DNA from: Adiantum capillus-veneris
Lineage: Eukaryota; Streptophyta; Polypodiopsida; Polypodiales; Pteridaceae
Assembly (NCBI GenBank): GCA_014529385.2
Contig: CM043944.1
Coordinates: forward strand, 172,858,740-172,922,739
Direction: 5' to 3'
DNA: 64,000 bases
The notes beneath the pieces are model-generated. The model was not told the origin of the DNA. It saw only the letters and a program-made list of their open reading frames with translations, and ran no database searches. Each line of letters opens with the position of its first letter. The first letter of the stretch is position 1. The position numbers and the translations under genes were made by a program. Positions 11,601 to 19,492 of this stretch are shown here, in pieces.

Positions 11601-12358
11601 AGAAAAAGAAGACACGAAGGAAGAAGTCGCAGAATACGGAAAATTCAAAGCCAAGTTCCAAAACAAACATAGGAACAGGAGATGACCCCGTGTATATGAA
11701 TGACCTCGAGGATGATTCAGATTCAATCGAGACAATGGAGACTAGAACCAATACCACAAAGGGAAAGACCGACAAAGAAAACCGTAACATGGAACCAAAT
11801 GAAAACCGAATAAGAGAAAACCATAAAGAGCCTCTGAAAACACCACAAGTGTTTCCAAATCTAATCCAAGACCCCCAAGATAAACCGCAGGGGCAAAAAG
11901 GGAAGAATCGTAAAAAGAAGATTGGGACGTACCCAAACCCAGTAGACGAGATTAAGCAGGTGAAACATCTAAGAGGTTTAGTGGAGGAGACTCAAAGGAA
12001 ACTAGAACCAGAACCCATGCATGTCAAAATTCATGACACAGTGTTTCCCACGCAAGTTCATCCACCCCACATGAACCATAGACCGTTAGCCATATCTAGT
12101 ATCATCCAAGAAGGGAGTGAGGACAGGACATCAGAAAGTGAGCATACACCCTTCTTGTTGGAAAGGATGTTTAACGAAGGAATACCTGATCCCATTGAGG
12201 AATATGAGATTCCATCCTCACCAGTTCCTAGTCAAGGACCTACACCCTGCAAAACGCCAATGAATGTTGCCAAACTAGTGGACTTCATGTCTTCTGAGGT
12301 CCGAACCACGATCATAGCAAAGCTGTATGGAGATCCTGAGTTATTCCTTGCACTTTGA
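8699..12358 (+). CDS. gag: Gag polyprotein with four zinc knuckles
   Basis: The 1219-residue gag starts MHLRSGRVLE, a start typical of plant Ty3/gypsy gag. Residues 1-430 are hydrophilic, then proline-rich. A retrotransposon gag (capsid) domain spans about 455-620, with motifs FNGDEDARKHIEMFE, GKAGDWY and FISRLKHLNSRCP. Four zinc knuckles follow: about 685-698 (CX2CX3HX4C), 709-722 (canonical CX2CX4HX4C), 861-873 and 899-911 (both CX2CX3HX4C). A lysine/arginine-rich block near 967 and a polar tail end at a TGA. The same frame stays open past that TGA to the protease start at 12428, so gag and protease are one frame split by a single stop. The frame is otherwise intact, and no obvious capsid or nucleocapsid part is missing. 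A related gag N-terminus lies at 31756-32523 on the minus strand. Confidence 0.93.
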   Translation: MHLRSGRVLEHEHIEGASVHTDTHYPSMIGSRPSAGTQGSTTQDPKIAASDSSSDSEIMEAYPTQNTEREGHAPREAPQPSTSMFSRFMETLGRATRSEPDANEAHEGGGEVDSPFTSHVDPTPPKSVHVDILPTSYQEGPVELPPSEVPSRVPLVASKTTGSNIASTSQETVNTSTLEGLFINDHWTYDLHTEVLTDLHSGHAYHVGWIEIVQSTSSATSIEDQQKMICNVIHGIIQLERQNRGVNILSTGPMRFLDTSKAQQPTLSQMETPLMSPMDPSYVISPGVSMQSEPPSENFSFPNLAQPSIKENTVLTPGISLTENVPMTSTVSAVPLPSVVVPNMGPRPYVPLAPYAHMARTPPIVPLAYAPRVPLPSSYPSGPMPGYVPYPASSTHMPRPVPVPLPHMIPRVPPPALPPHIGDLAAFAQTIGRSIAENMRHASDREPRSKAVQIAKLTQKFNGDEDARKHIEMFEQVCDSLGERNELHKCNALSLTLSGKAGDWYRTLRVDEKTIYPTLRRLFLKEYIREGVLWGVASQLQKAKRKEGESVRDFISRLKHLNSRCPVNERFNNNQLLDRFIRGLRNEGIYNGLVIRGITTWEDVTANAIQLEDNLMIAGMRVSTDTRSTSSQAIEYEPMTAKPIANEPKVFETFLTDLTKAIQESLKDNRPPQNSHMYPRREQQWCSICLGPHSTSECPTFRVKFNGTCNACGRYGHQAKDCLMIKRMMANRPPVAWTDAPRAPILMPTPPVEQLPQHMVPRSQNVVQATPLPPPVLGPQPPHPRVAPMNQVGCEPSNAYLDGCEEEIDTSIAYGLDTLEECPIYYMEDCWGQVKPVYQAAALASRGQNINTQARRPPLQCYECGGPHRAAECPIRLQKNAAQMQMNQGSTSAMPILTCNRCGIDHLIAQCPYNPNAPKITPLNLVEIASVTSPIPPVAPAYAITRSMLQGPGHILEERDTASVIQAKKKKTRRKKSQNTENSKPSSKTNIGTGDDPVYMNDLEDDSDSIETMETRTNTTKGKTDKENRNMEPNENRIRENHKEPLKTPQVFPNLIQDPQDKPQGQKGKNRKKKIGTYPNPVDEIKQVKHLRGLVEETQRKLEPEPMHVKIHDTVFPTQVHPPHMNHRPLAISSIIQEGSEDRTSESEHTPFLLERMFNEGIPDPIEEYEIPSSPVPSQGPTPCKTPMNVAKLVDFMSSEVRTTIIAKLYGDPELFLAL

Positions 12359-12427
12359 GCATTCCTTAACGGAGAGCTACGAACGGGATTACCGCAGTTT
12401 GCGCAACCAAATAGGCCTGACTCGATT

Positions 12428-13804
12428 ATGATTGATGAGGAAAATCATGTGCAATCACTTGACTTAGATGGACACGAGTCTGTGATCGAGGTACCCATTA
12501 ACGAATTAGGGCAGTATTTTGAAGGCGACGAGTCTAATGCGACCCTACCCATCACTACCAAGGGATTAACTATAAAGGGAATTCTTGATGGTGGTGCGGG
12601 AGTTAGCATCGTTACAAAAGATTGTTGGGAATCCATGGGAAAACCCCGCCTCAGTGTTACTAACATTGTGGTAAAGATGGAAAATGGTACCATAGCCAAA
12701 CCTATGGGGATGCTCAAGGATCTTAAGATCAAAGTTCTAGGATACAAGGTACGACATACGTTCATTGTAATGGATTTCTCTAAACACCTTATGTCATATG
12801 AAATGATTTTAGGACGACCATTCATGAGGGAAGCACAAATGGTTCACGATTGGTCTAAAAATCATGTCTATTTGCAATTCCAAGACTATGTCCTTAGAGT
12901 GGATTTGGTGACTGGTAAGGTACACCCCTTAGGGAGTAAAACCATTATTGATCATCGCTCTGACACCACAGTTCACTCGGCCCCACTACAATATTGTTAC
13001 ACTTGTAAGAAGGATACAGACATTGGCCAAGATTCTCCTTACATGGATTTGTTACCGGGTATGACGGAATCAGACAATGTGGATTGGGTCCACCTAGCAT
13101 CAACCATAGACACTTGGGGAAATAGGGGGACGACCTGGGTAACACCTGAGGGGGATGAAATGCCTATACCCTTAAATATGCTACAAGCAATGCATATCGC
13201 TTCCGACAAGACTCATCCTAATGTAACGAAGAAAACATACAAGTGGGTCCCTAAAGCTTCTTTAGTGACCATAGCTAGTGCAAAAAAACAGAAGCCTTGT
13301 AAGAAACGTACCACTCGCTCCAAGAAAAGTAAGAAAATGTTGCGATGGATCCCTAAACGACTATTGGAAGCCCAAGGCTACTATCAAGGAAATGATCAAA
13401 TCTGGGTGCCAAAACGTAGATTGTGCTCTTACCTATCACCTGACCCAAGTGAGCCCAATCCCGTAGCTCCAAAACGAATCAATGATCGTGGAAAGAAAAA
13501 AATCACAGAATGCTACACACCCGCTCCCGAGCTAGTTTGGGTACCAAAGAAAGAACGATTTGTTCCACCTAGCTCAGGAAAGGGGGAGTCCCATGAAGAT
13601 TCTAGCTCCTCATGTAATACATCCATAGAGGTAAAAGCTTCTACACAACCTCCATCTATAGTAGTGGATCTCCATGAAGCTACAAAGGAATCCACACCTC
13701 CCAGTGTTCAAGAATCACCTGATGAACCACTTCAAGTTCGATCCTGGGGGAGTACCTTACCACCCTTGCAACTTGCCGAGGCACCTAGGGTAATAAAAAA
13801 CTAA
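12428..13804 (+). CDS. Retropepsin-like protease with basic W[VI]PK-motif tail
   Basis: The 458-residue frame continues gag after one in-frame TGA (12356-12358). The open frame in fact begins right after that stop, and the first ATG is at 12428. Residues about 45-140 form a retropepsin-like domain: active-site triplet D54-G-G in ILDGGAGVSIV, then ILGRPFMRE near 127. Many plant Ty3/gypsy proteases have DGG in place of DSG or DTG. Residues about 265-380 are basic and carry four W[VI]PK motifs (near 273, 307, 326 and 371), which also occur in the decayed minus-strand relative. The C-terminus is proline/serine-rich. No polymerase follows. Made by readthrough it would be a gag-protease fusion that matures gag; alternatively the TGA is a TGG-to-TGA mutation in a single original ORF. 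Confidence 0.85.
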   Translation: MIDEENHVQSLDLDGHESVIEVPINELGQYFEGDESNATLPITTKGLTIKGILDGGAGVSIVTKDCWESMGKPRLSVTNIVVKMENGTIAKPMGMLKDLKIKVLGYKVRHTFIVMDFSKHLMSYEMILGRPFMREAQMVHDWSKNHVYLQFQDYVLRVDLVTGKVHPLGSKTIIDHRSDTTVHSAPLQYCYTCKKDTDIGQDSPYMDLLPGMTESDNVDWVHLASTIDTWGNRGTTWVTPEGDEMPIPLNMLQAMHIASDKTHPNVTKKTYKWVPKASLVTIASAKKQKPCKKRTTRSKKSKKMLRWIPKRLLEAQGYYQGNDQIWVPKRRLCSYLSPDPSEPNPVAPKRINDRGKKKITECYTPAPELVWVPKKERFVPPSSGKGESHEDSSSSCNTSIEVKASTQPPSIVVDLHEATKESTPPSVQESPDEPLQVRSWGSTLPPLQLAEAPRVIKN

Positions 13805-14052
13805 TGGCAAAAATCCTCACCTATTACCAACTGGAACAATTGGTTTCAAAGGGTGACAAGCTCATTTCAAACGGTATGATCTACCCAAGGAAGGGGGGAG
13901 TGTTTGCTGACAGTCATCATTCATTTGTTTCCCTCTCAACCTTTTTCCCTGACCTCTTAATCACCAATCTTAGGGAATGTACATATAAAGCTTTATACTC
14001 ACAAAAAAAAAGGGGAGAGCAAGAGCAATTCGCAAACGAGTATGCACATTAA
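13804..14052 (+). CDS. Small ORF overlapping the protease stop; uncertain
   Basis: This 82-codon ORF starts MAKILTYYQL. Its ATG shares one base with the TAA of the protease frame (TAATG), an arrangement compatible with reinitiation. I recognise no domain. Its middle crosses a purine run (13889-13900, GGAAGGGGGGAG) that looks like a polypurine tract. It may be a remnant of a longer downstream region rather than a gene. Confidence 0.3.
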   Translation: MAKILTYYQLEQLVSKGDKLISNGMIYPRKGGVFADSHHSFVSLSTFFPDLLITNLRECTYKALYSQKKRGEQEQFANEYAH

Positions 14053-15477
14053 AAGTCAAAACATTGACTCAGACCTACACATGTCACATCTGGTACAGTG
14101 AAACAGAAACCTATGCCATAAAACACCTTTGATCCTCATCACTTGAATGATGGAGGGTAGGTAAGATTAGTACGATAGGAGTGTTTCTGTTTTAGAGTTG
14201 AGTGATTAGCAAAGTTCTCTTTTCCCACTAATGTGCCTCCTGGAGGTATTCCTTTTGTTTCCTAGTGTGTACAGGAGCGTGTTGCTATTGATAGGATTTG
14301 GACCTTCATGGAACCTTCAAATCAAGCACGACCATCAACACAAACAGGTGTTTCTTGTCCATTAGCATTGCCGTTATCTTTTTGCATCTATGATTGTCTG
14401 CTTTGATTGTGATTGGTAGCATAATATTCAGCGCATTGGCTTAGTATCAAACATTTAATTCAATGTAATGTTTTGTCATAATCACTTGTCTAGGTGTAAA
14501 AATCAAGTAGTCCGACTAAGCTAGTTTGACCAAGCTAGATATTAGAAATCTTCTCTTAATACCATGGGGAATGCCTTCCTAATAAGCAATGGTTACTTAG
14601 GTTCTTAATCCGATTTAGGCAGCATTGTATGAAATGTACTAGGGCTTTCTAGTGGGCTTAACCCTAGTGACCTTTAGCTTAAGCATTATAAAGAGAGTTT
14701 ACTAATGTGATGAGCCTGGGGAGTGTAACAGTGTTATATGACCCCCCAAAGTTACAAAATTAAAATGCTGAAAATGAACAAACAAAAAATCAAAGTGCCA
14801 CAATGTAAAATTTTAAGCTGGAAGATAAATCTCAGCTTGAATTGGTACTTCACTCACATGTATTGCCTATGGTACTAGAGCCCTAGAGGTTCCCAGCATG
14901 GGCGCTTTTCCTTGAAAAGCAAAAAACCCAAGGCATACAAAATAAGCACACACATCATAATTGAATCAATGTGAAAAGACTTTGGGGGGTCAAAGAAAAA
15001 GTAATCAGTCAGGCGATGATTTCATGAGAAATTCCTTTTATGGTAGCTTAACTACAAGGTTTTCTAGATATAGCCTCTAGTCAGCCCTCGAACATGAATA
15101 CTTGGCTCTCGCGATTAAACAACTTAATTGACCACAGAAAATTAAGAAGCTTACCCATGGTATTAATATTCGATCTCTAGTGCTTTTCGACCGTCAAATT
15201 AGCGACCCCAGACTTGTTTAATTTTCTACCTTTACATCTGTTTATGCATTTGATTACATTGCAATTTAATGTTCATTGCTAACAAATTGTTTGAAATTCT
15301 TTTACCAATCAATTTTTCTATCTAAAACTGCATATGCTTTTTAAGAGAATGCAATTACTGTGCCAATGTTGTTTGATTTTGCAGTGACTGAAGAAGGCTA
15401 AGGACATTCATCTCAAATGCTCTTCCACCTCGACAAACCAGCTTCAACTCAATAGCTTCCGAGGACGGAATCTACAT
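14053..15477 (+). other. 3' internal noncoding region of the gag-protease element
   Basis: About 1.4 kb contains no convincing ORF. In autonomous relatives a polymerase would lie upstream of this point. The part from about 14330 onward is shared, inverted, with 19493-20662, which shows that it belongs to the element family and is not a random deletion scar of this copy. Confidence 0.75.
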
Positions 15478-15491
15478 CAAGAAGGGGGGCA
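15478..15491 (+). other. Polypurine tract
   Basis: CAAGAAGGGGGGCA lies directly before the TGTTAACCC start of the right LTR. This is where plus-strand DNA synthesis would be primed. Confidence 0.85.
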
Positions 15492-15785
15492 TGTTAACCC
15501 TCACGGCTCACGGACACCCCATCACCTACGACGGACGCGTATTATGTATTATTTAGAGTCAGGTACCGGGCTTGTCGGTCCAATAGGGAAAGGTAGAGTG
15601 ATCGTCGATGAGAGGCGCACTTTAACTTGGACATTCAAGGGATTAGTTGGTTAAGCATGGGCGCCCAAGTGTGAATGGGGTGAGCTCCTATAAAAGCCAA
15701 CTAAACCTAATTTTTACTCATTCTCTCATTTGTGCAATTGAAGAGTGCTCTTGCTCCATCTCCATCTTCTTCTTCTTCACCTCCT

Positions 15786-15819
<34 letters not shown>

Positions 15820-16070
15820 GGAGAGTGTGTGTGCGATCGAGCATTACGAAGGCACGACGACGGCGAAGCGGTTGAGCGCGGCACGACTATAGCTTCTTCT
15901 TCATCGCGGCGAGGAATCCACCACGAAGGCGAGCATAGAGCGGTGAGTGACACACCCTTTGTTTTCTTGAGCTTGCTAGTTTAGGCTTGTTGTGTGCTTG
16001 GAGCCGTTTGTGGCTCGCATACGGTGTATTGGCAAGTCCCTTGCTTCGACAGTGCGGCAAGGAGCGCACA
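15492..16070 (+). repeat. 3' LTR of the gag-protease element
   Basis: This is a full second LTR (TG...CA), nearly identical to 7231-7807. It does not border flanking DNA: it is followed by another primer site (TGGCGCCGCTGCCGGGGA, 16074-16091) and leader, so it also acts structurally as a 5' LTR of the rearranged right end. Confidence 0.9.
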
Positions 16071-16734
16071 TTTTTGGCGCCGCTGCCGGGGATATGCCCT
16101 ACACTAAGCTCGGTTAGCACTTTACGCTTCCTTGTGGTGCAATTTCTATCATAGGAAAGGCAGGGAAGGAGTGTGTGGAGATTTCTGTCTTTTGCGTTTT
16201 CTGCATTTGCTGTCAAGTTTCAATTTCTGCTATTGTCTGCGTTTTTTCAATTTCCGCAATTTCTGCATTTTCAAGTTCGGCGTTTTCAATTTCTGCAATT
16301 TTTTGCATTTCTGCGTTTTTTTAAATTTCTGCATTTTCTGCAATTTCTGCAATTTTCTGCAATTTCTGCATTTCAGCGTTTTTTTAATTTTCTGCAATTT
16401 CTGCATTTTCTGCATTTCTGCGTTTTTCAATTTTCTGCATATCTGCGTTTTCAATTTCTGTATTTTCTGCACCAAAAAGAAAAAGAAAAAAAAAATTCAG
16501 AAAAAAATATATATTAAAAAAAAAAGGAAATTAAAAACGCGAGCGAGCGGGCGGCTAAATTTTTCGAAAATAAAAAACGTGACTCTTAAAACGGACGGGT
16601 TGGTTTGTATAAAAGATAGATCGGGATCGGGATCATTTTCCCAAGCCCAAGCCCAAGCCCAAGCCCAGGCCCAGGCCTCAGTCCTCAGTCTTATGATATA
16701 TACTAGACTCACTCTTATATATATACCCTATTCT
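16071..16734 (+). repeat. Duplicated primer site and leader fragment
   Basis: This repeats the leader at 7808-8368 with changed counts of the TTTCTGCA-like units (about 16180-16475) and CAAGCC hexamers (about 16638-16676). Around 16485-16530 it also has an A-rich insert. It breaks off at the ATATATACCCTA motif and joins straight into LTR sequence. Confidence 0.8.
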
Positions 16735-16795
16735 CTCATTTGTGCAATTGAAGAGTGCTCTTGCTCCATCTCCATCTTCTTCTTCTTCACCTCCT

Positions 16796-16831
<36 letters not shown>

Positions 16832-17062
16832 GGAGAGTGTGTGTGCGATCGAGCATTACGAAGGCACGACGGCGGCGAAGCGGTTGAGCGCGGCACGACT
16901 GCAGCTTCTTCTTCATTGCGGCGAGGAATCCACCACGAAGGCGAGCGTAGAGCGGTGAGTGACACACCCTTTGTTTTCTTGAGCTTGCTAGTTTAGGCTT
17001 GTTGTGTGCTTGGAGCCGTTTGTGGCTCGCACACGGTGTATTGGCAAGTCCCTTGCTTCGAC
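16735..17062 (+). repeat. Partial LTR, 5'- and 3'-truncated
   Basis: It matches LTR positions equivalent to about 7461-7785: it begins at TCTCTCATTTGTGC downstream of the TATA box and stops at GCTTCGAC. It lacks the U3 part and the last roughly 25 bp. Confidence 0.8.
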
Positions 17063-17336
17063 GGACACCCCATCACCTACGACGGACGCGTATTATGTAT
17101 TATTTAGAGTCAGGTACCGGGCTTGTCGGTCCAATAGGGAAAGGTAGAGTGATCGTCGATGAGAGGCGCACTTTAACTTGGACATTCAAGGGATTAGTTG
17201 GTTAAGCATGGGCGCCCAAGTGTGAATGGGGTGAGCTCCTATAAAAGCCAACTAAACCTAATTTTTACTCATTCTCTCATTTGTGCAATTGAAGAGTGCT
17301 CTTGCTCCATCTCCATCTTCTTCTTCTTCACCTCCT

Positions 17337-17367
<31 letters not shown>

Positions 17368-17617
17368 GAGAGTGTGTGTGCGATCGAGCATTACGAAGGC
17401 ACGACGGCGGCGAAGCCGTTGAGCGTGGCACGACTGCAGCTTCTTCTTCATCGTGGCGAGGAATCCACCACGAAGACGAGCGTAGAGCGGTGAGTGACAC
17501 ACCCTTTGTTTTCTTGAGCTTGCTAGTTTAGGCTTGTTGTGTGCTTGGAGCCGTTTGTGGCTCGCATACGGTGTATTGGCAAGTCCCTTGCTTCGACAGT
17601 GCGGCAAGGAGCGCACA
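17063..17617 (+). repeat. Partial LTR lacking its first ~20 bp; right border of the insertion
   Basis: It begins at GGACACCCCATC, equivalent to about 7251, and runs to the LTR end GCGCACA. The next bases, GTGGC, are the right target duplication. It has a TATA box near 17239. Confidence 0.85.
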
Positions 17618-17622
17618 GTGGC
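17618..17622. repeat. Target site duplication, right copy (GTGGC)
   Basis: Partner of 7226-7230. It differs at the last base. Confidence 0.7.
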
Positions 17623-18880
17623 ATTGGCTGAGTGTTTAGCTGAGGCATTTTAAGCTCTTTGATTCCTTTCTCAATTTGAGTCATTGTTCTTTTAACACCA
17701 AATTTCTCTAGGAATTTTTCCACCATAGCCCACATGTTTGGTCATATTTTGAGCAGCTCGGATAACATTATCGTATAAGTTGACAAAATGTCTATCATCC
17801 CTTTTGAATCTATGACCTTATTGGAAGATAGTCTTTGTGATGGGACTACAACAACCTTTGACTTGGCCTTGTACTCTCCCGTATAGGATGGTAGTGTTCT
17901 TAGTGAATGGGTTTGACTATCCATAGACTTTACGGATCCTTGTCTCCCCAATATGATTCCACTTCTCGACTCATTTGAGATCCAGTCTCAATTTCCTCTA
18001 TTGATGGAAGAGACACTCCTCTTCCATCACCCGTTTGGTTTACTTGTCATCTTATCTCACTTGCTTCATTGACCTCTCTGACTTGTTTCCACAATTCTTC
18101 AAGGCCATCTATTTCTTTTCAACTCTCAGGTATAGCTATGTGACGTTTCTCAAAAGAGTTATCCGCGGTATTCAACACTATCCTTGGTTCTTTCGGGGTC
18201 CTTAAGATTTGGTTCGTGCTTGTGACTGAAATCTAGCTCTTTTTGTTCCTGGTTTAGTGGGTTTAATGGTGTAGGTGGGACAGGGATCACGCCCTCAGGT
18301 TTTCCAACTAGTGGTTCTAGTAAAGCTTGGGCTGTTTGAATCATTTTTTGGTACATTTCAAGCATGTTATTTTCTAGTTCCACTTATGGATATGTCATCC
18401 ACCTTTGTTCTTGGGTTTGGTTGTTTTTGAGCCATGTTTCATAGGCTTTGAGGAGGGTGTCTAATGGCTCATTAACCTTCTTCACCAGCACTAATCCTCC
18501 TGAGCTAGCACTTTTTGGCTCACTTTCTGTTGATGGTTCTTTTGGAGGTTGAGTCGCCTCTGTAAGAGAATGTGCAACCCTTTCCTCATGTTGTCTTATC
18601 CTCTCTTCAGCTTGGGTACGCTTCTCAGCAGGGATTTCTGCTCTTGTTCCCTACATGCTTTCATCCTAGCCTTTCTAGCTTTCTAACTATTCCATTTGTT
18701 CTTGGTTTTTGACTAGGTGCATCGGTCTTTGGTTCACCCGTCTCTAGACTCACCTTAGTTTCTATTTTCTCTGTCTCTGAGCTCTCATCAGCTTCCTTTT
18801 GAGCTTGCGCTCTCATAACTACTTAAACTGGTATGACGTTTTTATTTTTTGAGCTACTGAGCAGCTAGACAATTCCTGTG
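17618..18880 (-). pseudogene. Decayed gag-like region of the older minus-strand LTR element
   Basis: This is the right half of the element split at 7231-17617. Minus-strand segments about 18835-18680, 18600-18159 and 17951-17618 encode hydrophilic, glutamate/lysine- and proline-rich protein. They include PEGVIPVPPTPLNPL (about 18290) and KFGVKRTMTQIEKGIKELKM (about 17690), interrupted by frameshifts and several stops. The last codons run in frame across the insertion site into the protease region at 7230. I cannot point to a capsid motif or zinc knuckle, so calling it gag rests on its position before a protease. The piece ends where an LTR of the inserted family begins at 18881. Confidence 0.6.
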
Positions 18881-19102
18881 TACGCTTTGTAGTACATGTC
18901 AAAGGCTGGGAACTTGCATGTGCATTGTGTGCGAGCCTCAAAAGGCTATAAGAAAACAACTAGAGAGTCCTAGCAAGCTCAAAGAAACAATGGTGTGTCA
19001 CTCACCGCTCAATGCTTTTGTCGTGAAGGATCATGGGCTACAAAGAAGAAGGAGCTATTGTCGATGCCGCATTCAACAATTGATGCCACTGCAATGCTGG
19101 AT

Positions 19103-19163
<61 letters not shown>

Positions 19164-19480
19164 GAATACACATACACACATACGCACGTTAGCACACGAA
19201 GGAGAAGGAGATAGAGATGGAGCAAGAGCACTTCTTAGCTTCTACCTCCAAGAATGAGGATTTTTAGATCAAATGGACCTTTTATAGAAGTTTGACTCAT
19301 TCACACATGGGCGCCCACAGTGGCCAGTCGTTGCAAAACTATTATAAAAATAAGATAAGTGATGCGCCTCTCATTGGCGATCACCTACACACATATTGGA
19401 CCGACAAGCCCAATCCATGACTCAATCAAATAAATAATATAAATCCGTCGAAGGTGATAGAGTGTCCGTGAGGGTTAACA
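18881..19480 (-). repeat. 3' LTR of the inverted copy
   Basis: Read on the minus strand it starts TGTTAACCCTCACGGAC at 19480, has a TATA box (TATAAAAGG, near 19280-19288), a long GA/CT tract, and ends GCGTACA at 18881. The left border is placed by comparison with the LTR at 7231-7807. Confidence 0.8.
19105..19162. repeat. (CT)29 microsatellite inside the LTR
   Basis: An uninterrupted CT run of about 58 bp. It is the expanded counterpart of the short GA/GT run in the other LTR copies. Confidence 0.9.
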
Positions 19481-19492
19481 TGCCCCCCTTCC
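19481..19492 (-). other. Polypurine tract of the inverted copy
   Basis: GGAAGGGGGGCA on the minus strand, directly before the LTR, as at 15478-15491. Confidence 0.8.

Larger units (their letters stand above)
7231..17617 (+). mobile_element. Non-autonomous gag-protease LTR retrotransposon with rearranged right end
   Basis: The order is LTR (7231-7807), tRNA-Asp-type primer site, long repetitive leader, gag, protease, 3' noncoding region, polypurine tract and LTR (15492-16070), followed by a second leader fragment and two partial LTRs up to 17617. The whole block sits between GTGGT and GTGGC in the older minus-strand element. There is no reverse transcriptase, RNase H or integrase: from 13805 to 15477 only a small ORF is open. 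It therefore resembles the gag-only non-autonomous LTR elements of plants, which depend on enzymes made elsewhere. The two main LTRs look nearly identical by eye, so the insertion is young compared with its surroundings. Confidence 0.88.

Noticed and set aside
15492-16070. Simple model in which this LTR is the right border of the young element
   Set aside because: It is followed by a primer site and leader, and its flank does not match the left flank. The matching duplication is at 17618.
16132-16887. 251-codon plus-strand ORF
   Set aside because: It spans leader repeats, the hexamer array and a partial LTR across a rearrangement junction, so it is not a gene.
18881-19480. Idea that this LTR is the 5' LTR of the older minus-strand element
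   Set aside because: A polypurine tract and 3' internal sequence lie on its upstream side, and no primer site follows it, so it is the 3' LTR of a separate truncated copy.
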